A DNA stretch of 64,000 nt from Micromonospora eburnea (lineage in GTDB: Bacteria; Actinomycetota; Actinomycetes; Mycobacteriales; Micromonosporaceae): the NCBI RefSeq assembly GCF_900090225.1, contig NZ_FMHY01000002.1, positions 5,394,001 to 5,458,000 on the forward strand. Direction: 5' to 3'. Under the pieces are notes generated by a model, which was given only the letters and a program-made list of their open reading frames with translations, made no database searches and was not told where the DNA came from. Numbering within the stretch: the stretch's first letter is position 1; every line of letters starts with the position of its first letter. The translations under genes and the position numbers were made by a program. Positions 30,290-38,625 of this stretch are shown one piece after another.

Positions 30290-32236
30290 ATGTCCGTTGA
30301 CGGGTGGAACAGCCTCCTGGTGCTCGGTGGTATCCGGTCCGGCAAGTCCGAGTACGCGGAATCGCTGGTCGCCGACGCGCCCACGGTCCGGTACGTGGCC
30401 ACCGCCGCGGAGGGGGACCCGGCGGACACCGAGTGGGCGACCCGCCTGGCGGCGCACCGCGCCCGCCGGCCGGGCAGTTGGACCACCGAGGAGACCGCGA
30501 CGGACCCGGGCCGGCTCGCCGAGGTGATCGCGGCGGCCGGGCCGAACGAGACCCTGCTCGTCGACGACCTGGGCGGCTGGGTGGCCGTGCTGCTCGACCC
30601 GGCCCACCAGCCGGCCGACGACAGCGCCACCATCGCCGAGCTGGCGGCGGCCGTCCGGGCCAGCGCCGCCCGGCTGGTGCTGGTCAGCCCGGAGGTGGGG
30701 CTCACCCTGGTGCCGACCACGCCGCTGGGCCGGGCCTTCACCGACGCGCTGGGCGAGACCAACCGGGCGATCGCCGACGCCTGTGACGCCGCGGTGCTGG
30801 TCGTCGCCGGGCAGCCCGCCTGGCTCAAGCCGGCCGCCCCGCCCCGTCCCGCCGTGCCGGCGCAGGCCGGCCCCGACCAGGCCGCCGCGGCGGGTCGCGC
30901 CACCGGGCGGCCGGCGGTCGTCCCCGGCCCGGCCGAGCAGGCGCTGCCCGAGGTGCTGACCCCGGCCCCGCCGCCCGCGCCGGCCCCGGCGCCGGTGACG
31001 GAGGCCGACTGGGCCACCCCCACCATGGCGCTGCCGATGGTCGCCACCGGCCTGGTGATTCAGCCCGGCATGGAACTGCCCATGCCCGACGACTACGCCG
31101 GCCCGCAGGCGGTCGACCGGCTCGCCAGCCTGGACATCCCCGGCGCCGGGCTCGGCGTACTGGACCGGGTGGTCAGCTTCGCCGCCGCCACCCAGGGCAC
31201 CCCGACCCCCACGCCGTGGAGTTCGGTGCGGGTGCTGCTGCTGCACGGCGACCACGACGGCGGGGCGTCGGCCGGCGTCACGCCCGGCGAGTCGGCCCGC
31301 CGCGCCCAGCAGGCCCGCGCCGGCAGGGGGGCGCTCGCCCGGCTCGCGGCCGAGAACGGGGCCGGCCTCCAGGTGGTCGAGGCGCCCGCCTCCGCCGCCA
31401 TGGAGGACGGGCCGGCGCTCGCCGCCGACCAGGTCGAGTCGGCCCTGCGGTACGGCTGGCGGCTGGCCGAGCAGGCCGCCGACGCGGGCGTACAGCTGCT
31501 GGTGCTGGCGGCGTGCGGGGCCGGCACCGAGGCGGCCGCCGCGGCGGTGCTGGCGGCGACGGCCGGCGCGGAACCACCGGCGGTGCTGGGCCGGGTGCTG
31601 ACCGAGCAGGGTGAGTTCGACGACGTGGCCTGGATGGCCCGTTGCGCGGCTGTCCGGGACGCGTTGCACCGCACCCGGCGGGCCCCGCGCGGTGCCAAGG
31701 ACGTGCTGGCCGAGCTGGGCGGCGGCGACATCGCGGTGGCCACCGGCGTGCTGCTCGGCGCGACCGCCCGGCGGGTCCCGGTGCTGCTGGACGGGCCGGT
31801 CGGCGTCGCCGCCGGCCTGGTCAGCCGCGACCTGGCCGGGCAGGCCCGGCACTGGTGCCTGCTGCCCGACCACGGCGGCCAGCCCGCGGTACGGCTCGCC
31901 GCCGACGTGCTCGGCCTGGACCCGCTGGTGGACCTGCGCCTCGACCTCGGCGAGGGAGCGAGCGCGCTGGCCGCCCTGCCGTTGCTGCGCTCCGCGCTGG
32001 CGCTCGCCGCCAGCCTGCCGGTGCACCCGTCGCTGCGCGACGGCGCCGGGGACGAGGAGGAGTTCGTCGAGCCCCGGCCGGCCGGCCCCGGGCCGACCAC
32101 CACCGAACCGGAGCCCGGCCCGCCCCCGGCCGAGCCGGAGTTCGCCGAGCCGGAGCCGGCCGGCCCGGGGCCGACGACGGTCGAGCCGGACGAGCCGGTC
32201 GCGGTGCCGGAGTCCCCCGGCCGGCGTGCCGACTGA
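30290..32236 (+). CDS. cobUT: Fused adenosylcobinamide kinase/guanylyltransferase (CobU) and CobT-like phosphoribosyltransferase
   Basis: A 648-residue fusion. Residues 1-180 are CobU: Walker A VLGGIRSGKSEYAE, the AxGDPADTEWATRLAAHRARRP segment with catalytic His and LLVDDLGGWV. Residues about 185-265 form a Pro/Ala linker. Residues about 285-590 are CobT-like: VLLLHGDHDGGASAG, LGGGDIAVATGVLLGA..RVPVLLDGP and the LDLGEGASALAALPLLRSA end with catalytic-type Glu. The usual G-E-M-G-I-G-N-T stretch of CobT is replaced by A-A-C-G-A-G-T-E, so activity needs caution. A Pro/Glu-rich tail follows. Both activities belong to nucleotide-loop assembly of cobalamin. cobS overlaps the 3' end. Confidence 0.87.
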   Translation: MSVDGWNSLLVLGGIRSGKSEYAESLVADAPTVRYVATAAEGDPADTEWATRLAAHRARRPGSWTTEETATDPGRLAEVIAAAGPNETLLVDDLGGWVAVLLDPAHQPADDSATIAELAAAVRASAARLVLVSPEVGLTLVPTTPLGRAFTDALGETNRAIADACDAAVLVVAGQPAWLKPAAPPRPAVPAQAGPDQAAAAGRATGRPAVVPGPAEQALPEVLTPAPPPAPAPAPVTEADWATPTMALPMVATGLVIQPGMELPMPDDYAGPQAVDRLASLDIPGAGLGVLDRVVSFAAATQGTPTPTPWSSVRVLLLHGDHDGGASAGVTPGESARRAQQARAGRGALARLAAENGAGLQVVEAPASAAMEDGPALAADQVESALRYGWRLAEQAADAGVQLLVLAACGAGTEAAAAAVLAATAGAEPPAVLGRVLTEQGEFDDVAWMARCAAVRDALHRTRRAPRGAKDVLAELGGGDIAVATGVLLGATARRVPVLLDGPVGVAAGLVSRDLAGQARHWCLLPDHGGQPAVRLAADVLGLDPLVDLRLDLGEGASALAALPLLRSALALAASLPVHPSLRDGAGDEEEFVEPRPAGPGPTTTEPEPGPPPAEPEFAEPEPAGPGPTTVEPDEPVAVPESPGRRAD

Positions 32237-33005
32237 GAGCCGGCGCGGGCTCGCCGACGGGGTCCGGCTGGCACTCACCACCTTCACCACGCTCCCGGTA
32301 CGCGCCGGTCGGGTGGACCGGGCGGCGGCGGGCACCGCGATGGCGCTCGCCCCGGCGGTCGGGGCGGTGCTCGGCGTGTTCCTCGCGGCGGTGCTGCTAC
32401 TGGCCGCCGCGGTCGCGCCCCCGCTCGTCGCGGCCGGGGTCACCGTCGGTGTCGGCGCGCTGCTCACCCGGGGCCTGCATCTGGACGGGCTGGCCGACAC
32501 CGTCGACGCGCTGGGCTCGTACCGGCGCGGCGCGGCAGCGCTGGAGATCATGAAGAAGCCGGACGTCGGCCCGTTCGGGGTCGTCGCGCTGGTGGTCGTA
32601 CTCCTGCTCCAGGCCGCGATGCTCGCCGAGCTGGCCGGGCGGTCGTGGCCGGCGGCGCTCGCGGCGGTGGCCGCCGCGACGGCGGCCGGGCGGCTCGGCG
32701 TCGGCCTGGCCTGCCGGCGCGGGGTGCCGGCGGCCCGGCCGGAGGGGCTGGGCGCGCTGGTGGCCGGCACGGTGGGGCCGGTCGCGTTGGTCGTCGGCGT
32801 GGCCGCCGTCGCGCTGCTGGCGGTGCCGGCGGTGCCGGGCCGCCCCTGGCAGGGGCCGGTCGCCGTCGTCGCCGCGCTCGCCGTCGCGGCAGGGCTGCTG
32901 CGGCACGTGGTACGCCGGCTCGGCGGGATCACCGGGGACGTGCTCGGCGCCACCGTGGAGATCGTCACCACGCTGGCCTACCTGGGACTGGTGCTGTCCG
33001 GCTGA
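32226..33005 (+). CDS. cobS: Adenosylcobinamide-GDP ribazoletransferase (cobalamin synthase)
   Basis: A 259-residue polytopic membrane enzyme joining adenosylcobinamide-GDP and alpha-ribazole (phosphate) to make cobalamin. The family signature GLHLDGLADTVDALG is near residue 80, followed by MKKPDVGPFGVVAL, both conserved in CobS. GTG 32226 overlaps the cobU-cobT stop by 11 nt. The two genes form an operon for the last steps of B12 synthesis and match mycobacterial cobT-cobS order. Confidence 0.93.
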   Translation: MPTESRRGLADGVRLALTTFTTLPVRAGRVDRAAAGTAMALAPAVGAVLGVFLAAVLLLAAAVAPPLVAAGVTVGVGALLTRGLHLDGLADTVDALGSYRRGAAALEIMKKPDVGPFGVVALVVVLLLQAAMLAELAGRSWPAALAAVAAATAAGRLGVGLACRRGVPAARPEGLGALVAGTVGPVALVVGVAAVALLAVPAVPGRPWQGPVAVVAALAVAAGLLRHVVRRLGGITGDVLGATVEIVTTLAYLGLVLSG

Positions 33006-33070
33006 GCGTCACCCGTCCGGGCAGGTAGCGTTCGTGAACGACGGCAGCGGTGCGGTCGAGGGAGGACGGC

Positions 33071-34363
33071 ATGCTCATCACGGACGACTTCCTGCCCGTA
33101 CCGGTCCCGGAGTCGCTGGACGCGACCTACCTGGTGCCGATCACCGGGCTGCCGAGGGTCAGCCCGAAGACGGCGGTGGAGGCCCTGGCCGGGCGGCTCG
33201 CCGAGCCGGTGCACGGGCTGGCGAAGCAGATGCTGGCCAGCCCGCTGATGAGCGTCGACACCCGGCAGATCAGCGAGTTCCCCGAGCTGCCGCCGGACCT
33301 GCTCACCGCGTTCGGCGCCACCGAGGCCCAGCTGGCCCGGCTGGCCGCCGCGACGCATCTGGTGGTGGTGCAGGCCGAGTACCGGCCCGGTTGGCCGCCG
33401 GCGCACGAGTGGGCGGCCCGGGCGGTGGCCGCGGCGATCGCCGAGACGGTCGACGGGGACGTGGTGGACGTCTTCGGCCTCCAGTTCCTGGATCCGGCGG
33501 CCGCGCTGCGCTCGCTGCCGGACGCCGAGGGCCGGATCCGGCTGGTCGACTGGGTGCTGGTGCCGTACTCGTCGGACGCCGACGGGCTCTGGTTCACCAC
33601 CAAGGGGCTGCGCCGCTTCGGGCTGCTGGAACTCCAGGCCCAGGGCGTGCCGGACCATCTCACCCGGGCCTGGGGCGCGGTGATGACCGGTGCCGCGCGG
33701 CGGCTGCTGCGGGACTGGACCGAGGGGCTGGCCGGCGATGAGGTGCCGGCATTCGTGCAGCTCCCGGTGCTGGCCACGGTGACCGGGCACGACATCGCGG
33801 TGGCGTACGGGAATCCGGAGCAGCACGGCGCGACGGCACCGGTGCTGCTGCGGCTGGAGCTGGACCCGGCGACCGATCCGGACGCCGACTCGTTCCTCAC
33901 CCTCAGCCCACCGCCGGGGCACCCCGGGCCGGCCGGCCGCTACTTCGCCACGGCCTGCGCCACCCTGTTCAACGGCATCCAGCCCGACGTCCGGTACGCC
34001 CGGCGGGGCGACGCGATGAGCAAGGCGATCGCGGCGGCCCGGACCGGGTTGGGCGACATCCGGGCCCGCTTCCTCGCCGGCCGGCTGCCCACTGAGTCGC
34101 AGCTGGTGGTCAAGTACGGCCTGCCCGGCGACGACGGCCCCGAGTACGTCTGGGCCGGGGTGACCTCCTGGGAGACCCCGGAACGGATCGTCGGCGCCAG
34201 CGCCAGCGACGCCAACAGCGACCCGAGCGTCCGCATCGGCTCCCCGGTCGTGGTGGCGGCCACGGACGTCGTCGACTGGGCCGTCCTCGACGGGACCGGC
34301 GTCATCGAGGGCGGCTGGACCCAGGCGGTCCTCGACGCCGGCGAGCCGCCCACCGCCGGCTGA
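33071..34363 (+). CDS. DUF2314-containing cytoplasmic protein, unknown function
   Basis: A 430-residue soluble protein. The C-terminal about 95 residues (QLVVKYGLPGDDGPEYVWAGVTSW ... GGWTQAVLD) resemble the DUF2314 fold; the N-terminal part (about 1-200) resembles uncharacterised DUF4026-like sequences but I cannot name it firmly. ATG 33071 follows GGGAGG at the correct distance. A -10-like TAGCGT lies near 33028. It sits between cobS and an HxlR regulator and has no obvious link to cobalamin. Confidence 0.65.
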   Translation: MLITDDFLPVPVPESLDATYLVPITGLPRVSPKTAVEALAGRLAEPVHGLAKQMLASPLMSVDTRQISEFPELPPDLLTAFGATEAQLARLAAATHLVVVQAEYRPGWPPAHEWAARAVAAAIAETVDGDVVDVFGLQFLDPAAALRSLPDAEGRIRLVDWVLVPYSSDADGLWFTTKGLRRFGLLELQAQGVPDHLTRAWGAVMTGAARRLLRDWTEGLAGDEVPAFVQLPVLATVTGHDIAVAYGNPEQHGATAPVLLRLELDPATDPDADSFLTLSPPPGHPGPAGRYFATACATLFNGIQPDVRYARRGDAMSKAIAAARTGLGDIRARFLAGRLPTESQLVVKYGLPGDDGPEYVWAGVTSWETPERIVGASASDANSDPSVRIGSPVVVAATDVVDWAVLDGTGVIEGGWTQAVLDAGEPPTAG

Positions 34364-34370
34364 GCCGCGC

Positions 34371-34706
34371 TCAGGGCTCGATCGGGGTTCCGGTCCGGGC
34401 GGCCCGGGCCAGCCCCCAGGCGTACAGCGCGTCGAGCACCGGGACGAGGGTGCGCCCCTCGTCGGTGAGGTGGTACTCGACGTGCGGGGCCTTCGGGGTG
34501 CCCAGATCGTGCCGGGCGACCAGGCCCTCCCGCTCCAGCTCGCGCAGCCGCTGGACGAGCATCTTCTCGCTGATCTCCGGCATCCGGCGGCGCAGCTCGC
34601 CGTAGCGGTGCACGCCCTCCTTGAGGTGGGCGAGGATCACCGGCCGCCACCGGCCGCCGACCACGGCGACGGCCACCTCCACCGCGCAGTGGTAGCGCCT
34701 TGGCAC
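34371..34706 (-). CDS. HxlR-family winged-helix transcriptional regulator
   Basis: A 111-residue MarR/HxlR-type protein with YHCAVEVAVAVVGGRWRPVILAHL, the single N-terminal Cys typical of many HxlR sensors. The recognition region is RRRMPEISEKMLVQRLRELEREGLV and the wing is HVEYHLTDEGRTLVPVL. GTG 34706 has AAGGAGG upstream; longer starts would overlap the divergent promoter. HxlR proteins often sense quinones, aldehydes or electrophiles and control a divergent oxidoreductase, as here. Confidence 0.9.
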   Translation of the reverse strand: MPRRYHCAVEVAVAVVGGRWRPVILAHLKEGVHRYGELRRRMPEISEKMLVQRLRELEREGLVARHDLGTPKAPHVEYHLTDEGRTLVPVLDALYAWGLARAARTGTPIEP

Positions 34707-34729
34707 GCGATCCCCCTCCTTACCGGAAA

Positions 34730-34749
34730 GTGCGTACTTGATCACGCAC
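34730..34749. promoter_or_regulatory. Candidate HxlR operator
   Basis: An imperfect palindrome GTGCGT-N8-ACGCAC with a TACTTGATCA centre lies midway between the divergent HxlR and monooxygenase starts, overlapping where both promoters must lie. Confidence 0.5.
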
Positions 34750-34773
34750 CGGTCCCGGTGTGGGCTGGTGGGC

Positions 34774-35079
34774 ATGATCGTCGAGTACATCAGGTACCGC
34801 GTGCCGGCCGAGCGGCAGGCCGAGTTCGTCCCGGCGTACGCCCGGGCGGCGCGGGCGCTGGACGCCGCGCCCGAGTGCGAGGGGTACGAGCTGAGCCGCT
34901 GCGTCGAGGACCCGGCCGCCTACGTCCTGCGGATCCGCTGGACCTCGGCGGAGGGCCATCTGCGCGGCTTCCGCACCGGCCCGCACTTCCCCGCCTTCTT
35001 CCGCGAGATCCGCCCATACGTCAACGACATCGAGGAGATGCGCCACTACACCCCCACCGAGGTCACCGCCACCCCCTGA
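34774..35079 (+). CDS. Antibiotic biosynthesis monooxygenase (ABM) domain protein
   Basis: A 101-residue dimeric ferredoxin-like alpha+beta barrel protein (MIVEYIRYRVPAERQAEFVPAY ... AYVLRIRWTSAEGHLRGFRTGPHFPAFF). Family members oxidise quinones or act in heme and polyketide chemistry without cofactors, and others are stress proteins. The start at ATG 34774 is set by conserved family N-termini. The divergent HxlR regulator probably controls it in response to a substrate. Confidence 0.87.
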   Translation: MIVEYIRYRVPAERQAEFVPAYARAARALDAAPECEGYELSRCVEDPAAYVLRIRWTSAEGHLRGFRTGPHFPAFFREIRPYVNDIEEMRHYTPTEVTATP

Positions 35080-35092
35080 CCCCAGCCCGGGT

Positions 35093-35148
35093 TGATCAAG
35101 GAGTTCGCGTCTCCGGGGAGCCGGATCCCGACGCAAACTCCTTGATCA
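35093..35148. terminator. Long hairpin, GTTGATCA-type repeat element
   Basis: An 18-bp stem with one mismatch (35093-35110 and 35131-35148) and a 20-nt loop that can form an inner TCCGG/CCGGA stem. It separates the convergent monooxygenase and gcvT genes. It is a relative of the elements at 5679 and 50423. Confidence 0.8.
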
Positions 35149-35182
35149 CCACGAGCGGGCGGGGGGGCGGGGGTCAGGGGGG

Positions 35183-36310
35183 TCAGCGGACGGAGGGGTG
35201 GATGAAGGGGGGGCGGTGCAGGCGCATCTGGGCGCGGCGACCGCGGATGTCCACCTCGACCACGTCGCCGTCGGGGAGCTTGGGGGCGGTGTCGATCAGC
35301 GCCAGGGCGATGCCCTGCTTCTTGGTCGGGCTGAAGGTGCCGCTGGTGATGGTGCCGACCTGCTGGTCGCCGACGTACACGGCCATGCCGGGGCGCGGGA
35401 TCGCCCGGTCGACCGCCGCCAGGCCGCGCAGCGTACGCCGGGGGCCGGCGGCCTTCTCGGCGAGCAGCACGTCCCGGCCCCAGAAGGCCGGCTTGTCCCA
35501 GCCCACCGCCCAGCCGGAGCGGCCCTGCACCGGGGTGATCTCGGGCGAGAGGTCCTGCCCGTGCAGCGGGTACCCCATCTCGGTGCGCAGCGTGTCCCGC
35601 GCGGCCAGCCCACAGGCCCGCAGCTCGTACGCCTCCCCGGCGGCGACCAGCGCGTCCCAGACGGCGACCCCGTGCTCGGCCGGTACGACCAGCTCGTAAC
35701 CCAGCTCGCCGGTGTAGCCGGTGCGGCACACGGTCAGCCCGGTGCCGGCCAGTTCGCCGGCCGAGAAGCTCATGTAGTCGTGGTCGGTGGGCAGGCCCAG
35801 CGCGCCGAGCAGCTCCGGCGAGCGCGGCCCCTGCACGGCGAGGACGGCGTACGCCTCGTGCTCGTCGGTGACGACCACCCCGGCCGGCGCGGCGGCGCGC
35901 AACCGGCGAACCACCTCGGCGGTGTTGGCCGCGTTCGGGATGAGGAAGACATGGTCGTCGGCGTGCAGGTAGGCGATGATGTCGTCCACCACCCCGCCGG
36001 TGGCGTCGTCGCAGCAGAGCGTGTACTGCGCCTGGCCGGGGCCGATCCGGCCGAGGTCGTTGGTGAGGCAGGCGTTGACGAAGTCGGCGGCGCCCGGCCC
36101 GGTGATCCGGGCCTTGCCGAGGTGCGAGACGTCGAAGACGCCCACCCCGGTACGCACAGCCGTGTGCTCCTTGAGCACGCCGCCGCCGGCGTACTCGAGC
36201 GGCATCTCCCAGCCCCCGAAGGGGGCGAACTTGGCGCCGAGAGCGGTGTGCCGCTCGTGCAGCGGGGAACGGCGCAGCCGGGTCGCGGCGGCGGAGGTCA
36301 CCTCGGTCAT
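35183..36310 (-). CDS. gcvT: Aminomethyltransferase, glycine cleavage T protein
   Basis: A 375-residue tetrahydrofolate-dependent enzyme that releases ammonia from the aminomethyl-lipoyl H protein. Visible are SPLHERHTALGAKFAPFGGWEMPLEY, VFDVSHLGKARITGP, a YTGELGYELVVPAE motif and the C-terminal barrel with GTITSGTFSPTKKQGIALALI. Catalytic Asp is in the GVGVFDVSH region. The transcript appears leaderless: TAAGTT on the minus strand, 7 nt before ATG 36310. Other gcv genes are not in the window. Confidence 0.94.
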   Translation of the reverse strand: MTEVTSAAATRLRRSPLHERHTALGAKFAPFGGWEMPLEYAGGGVLKEHTAVRTGVGVFDVSHLGKARITGPGAADFVNACLTNDLGRIGPGQAQYTLCCDDATGGVVDDIIAYLHADDHVFLIPNAANTAEVVRRLRAAAPAGVVVTDEHEAYAVLAVQGPRSPELLGALGLPTDHDYMSFSAGELAGTGLTVCRTGYTGELGYELVVPAEHGVAVWDALVAAGEAYELRACGLAARDTLRTEMGYPLHGQDLSPEITPVQGRSGWAVGWDKPAFWGRDVLLAEKAAGPRRTLRGLAAVDRAIPRPGMAVYVGDQQVGTITSGTFSPTKKQGIALALIDTAPKLPDGDVVEVDIRGRRAQMRLHRPPFIHPSVR

Positions 36311-36317
36311 GGGTGGC

Positions 36318-36323
36318 AACTTA
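36318..36323 (-). promoter_or_regulatory. -10 box TAAGTT, leaderless start of gcvT
   Basis: Read on the minus strand, TAAGTT is followed by 7 nt and then the ATG of gcvT. No glycine riboswitch fits in a leaderless transcript. Confidence 0.5.
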
Positions 36324-36473
36324 CCGCCAGCTGGAACGCTCGTTAGCATCGGCGGGACCCCGCTGGAACGCATCGGCGGGACAGCCACGCCTCCGGCGGG
36401 TAGGTTGCCGCCGGAGACCTTCATCGCCGGTACGCGACGACGCGGCCGGCCCGGCCCGCCCGGAGTAGCTTCA

Positions 36474-38042
36474 GTGACATCGCCCCGTACCACCCTCAGC
36501 CTGGTCGACACCGACCCCGCCGAACTCGCCGTCGACGCGATCGTGATCGGCGTGCACAGCCAGACCGCAGAGCAGGAGTCCGGCGCACCCGCCGGCACCC
36601 TGCTGTTGGCCAGCGGCGCGGAGAGCATCGCGGCCGCGTTCGACGGCAAGCTGACCGAGACCTTGGCGCTGCTCGGCGCGACCGGCGGCGCCGGCGAGGT
36701 GATCAAGCTGGCCACGCTGGGCACGGTCACCGCCCCGGTCGTCGTCGCGGTCGGGCTCGGTGCCGAGCCGTCCGGTGCCGCCCCGGCCCCGGAGACCCTG
36801 CGCCGGGCCGCCGGCGCCGCGGTACGCGCCCTGGCCGGCGCGCCGCGTGTCGCGCTCGCCCTGCCGCTGCCGGACGACGCGGACGCCCCGGCCGCGCTGC
36901 GCGCGGTCGCGGAGGGCGCGCTGCTCGGCGGCTACCGGTTCGCCGGCTACAAGACCAAGCCGCAGCCGGCCCGGCGTGAGCCGGTGGCCGAGGTGCTGGT
37001 CGCCGTGCCGGACGCCGCCGACGGGACCGCCCAGGCGGAGATCGCCCGGGCCCAGGCGGTGGCCGGCGCGGTGCTGACCAGCCGCGACTGGGTCAACACC
37101 GCCCCGAACGAGCTGCGCCCGCCGGCGTTCGCCGACGTCGTTGCCGCCGCCGCCCGCGAGGCCGGGCTCGGCGTCGAGGTGCTCGACGAGGCGGCGCTGA
37201 AGGCCGGCGGATACGGCGGCATCCTCGCCGTCGGGCAGGGCTCGGAGGCCCCGCCGCGGCTGGTCAAGCTGACCTACACCCCCTCCGGCGGCGGCACCGG
37301 CAAGCGGGTGGCGCTGGTCGGCAAGGGCATCACCTTCGACACCGGCGGCATCTCCATCAAGCCGGCCCAGGGCATGTGGGAGATGAAGTCCGACATGGCG
37401 GGCGCGGCGGCGGTCGGCGCGGCCATGCTGGCGATCGCGGCGCTCAAGCCGTCCGTGGCGGTCACCGGCTACCTGCCGATGGCGGAGAACATGCCGTCGG
37501 GCACCAGCTACCGGCCGGGCGACGTGATCACCATGTACAACGGTAAGCGGGTGGAGGTGCTCAACACCGACGCCGAGGGCCGGATGGTCCTCGGCGACGC
37601 CATCGCCCGCGCCTGCGAGGACGGCGCCGACTACCTGTTCGAGACCTCCACCCTGACCGGCGGCCAGGTGGTCGCGCTGGGCAAGAGGATCGCCGGCGTG
37701 ATGGGCACCCCGGAGCTGTGCGAGCGGGTCCGGGTGGCCGGCGAGGCGACCGGTGAGCCGGCCTGGCCGATGCCGCTGCCGGACGACGTGCGCAAGGGCA
37801 TGGACTCCGACGTCGCGGACATCTCGCAGGTCAACGCGGGCATGGACCGGGCCGGCCACATGCTGCAGGGCGGCGTCTTCCTGCGTGAGTTCGTCACCGA
37901 GGACGTGGCCTGGGCGCATATCGACATCGCCGGCCCCGGCTACCACTCGGGTGAGGCGACGGGCTACTGGACCAAGGGCGGCACCGGCGTGCCGGTCCGT
38001 ACCCTGCTCCACCTGGTCGACGACGTCGCCGCCAACGGCTGA
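36474..38042 (+). CDS. pepA: Leucyl aminopeptidase (M17)
   Basis: A 522-residue dizinc/manganese exopeptidase. The C-terminal M17 domain has VGKGITFDTGGISIKPAQGMWEMKSDM and the signature NTDAEGRMVLGDA (about residues 362-374), containing the metal ligands. ETSTLTGGQVVALG and DIAGPGYHSG follow. The N-terminal domain (1-190) is the usual less conserved part. GTG 36474 gives a normal-length protein; no clear ribosome site is seen. It is divergent from gcvT, as in mycobacteria (gcvT Rv2211c, pepB Rv2213). Confidence 0.93.
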   Translation: MTSPRTTLSLVDTDPAELAVDAIVIGVHSQTAEQESGAPAGTLLLASGAESIAAAFDGKLTETLALLGATGGAGEVIKLATLGTVTAPVVVAVGLGAEPSGAAPAPETLRRAAGAAVRALAGAPRVALALPLPDDADAPAALRAVAEGALLGGYRFAGYKTKPQPARREPVAEVLVAVPDAADGTAQAEIARAQAVAGAVLTSRDWVNTAPNELRPPAFADVVAAAAREAGLGVEVLDEAALKAGGYGGILAVGQGSEAPPRLVKLTYTPSGGGTGKRVALVGKGITFDTGGISIKPAQGMWEMKSDMAGAAAVGAAMLAIAALKPSVAVTGYLPMAENMPSGTSYRPGDVITMYNGKRVEVLNTDAEGRMVLGDAIARACEDGADYLFETSTLTGGQVVALGKRIAGVMGTPELCERVRVAGEATGEPAWPMPLPDDVRKGMDSDVADISQVNAGMDRAGHMLQGGVFLREFVTEDVAWAHIDIAGPGYHSGEATGYWTKGGTGVPVRTLLHLVDDVAANG

Positions 38043-38056
38043 CCCCTGGATCCACT

Positions 38057-38114
38057 CGACTTCGGGGAGGTTGCTGCCTCGGCACGCCGGGAGCCAGCAA
38101 CCTCCCCGAAGTCG
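38057..38114. terminator. Long perfect hairpin between pepA and the next gene
   Basis: A perfect 19-bp inverted repeat (38057-38075 and 38096-38114, arm CGACTTCGGGGAGGTTGCT) with a 20-nt loop. It lies between two convergent stop codons, the right arm ending 2 nt before the minus-strand stop. Geometry matches the GTTGATCA elements although the sequence differs. Confidence 0.8.
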
Positions 38115-38116
38115 TT

Positions 38117-38446
38117 TCAGAAGAGCTCGGGGCGGCGCTTGCGGCGTTCGTTGTAGTCGCGCATGCGCTGCGGGTAGCCCATCAGGCCCACGTCGTAGAT
38201 GGGAATGGCGAGCTGGTGCGCGAAGCGACGGGCCGCCTCCGGGCCGCCGACCCGCCGCCGGGTCCACTCCCCGTCGTCGGCGATCAGGATGACGGTGGTC
38301 TCGGTGACCGTGGTACGGGGTTCCAGATACGCCTCAACCCCTCGCCGAGTGCGGACAAAGTTCTCAAGATGGTCCAGATCGGCGCGTTCGGCGATCCGCT
38401 CGCGGCCCACCGCGCCGGTGCGCTTGCGTCGTCGGAACAGCCCCAC
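38117..38446 (-). CDS. Conserved actinobacterial protein of unknown function
   Basis: A 109-residue protein (VGLFRRRKRTGAVGRERIAERADLDHLENFVRTRRG...). The core TTVTETTVILIADDGEWTRRRVGG suggests a small alpha/beta domain, followed by a conserved basic C-terminus (YNERRKRRPELF). GTG 38446 has GGAGGAG upstream; TTG 38455 is too close to that site. It is divergent from lpd. I recognise it as a widely kept neighbour of lpd in actinomycetes but not its function. Confidence 0.7.
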   Translation of the reverse strand: MGLFRRRKRTGAVGRERIAERADLDHLENFVRTRRGVEAYLEPRTTVTETTVILIADDGEWTRRRVGGPEAARRFAHQLAIPIYDVGLMGYPQRMRDYNERRKRRPELF

Positions 38447-38625
38447 CGCACCCAACTCCTCCCCCGCGGGTCATCGAAGACGGTGCCAAGCGTACGTGGC
38501 GGCAACGTGTCGTTGGGCACCTCACTACGCGCTCCGTCCCCGGTGGTGACAAGATGACCGAGGTGGGGTGTGCCTTTTACTCCCCCGTAACCCCCGAAGC
38601 AGTGACGCGAACTGGGAGTTGGAAC

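Noticed and set aside
29699..32971. 1090-residue minus-strand open frame
   Set aside because: It is antisense to the kinase end, cobU-cobT and cobS, all with clear motifs; absence of stops is due to high GC.
36460..36480. Leaderless promoter for pepA from TAGCTT
   Set aside because: TAGCTT lies only two bases before GTG 36474, so transcription would begin inside the gene; spacing does not fit.
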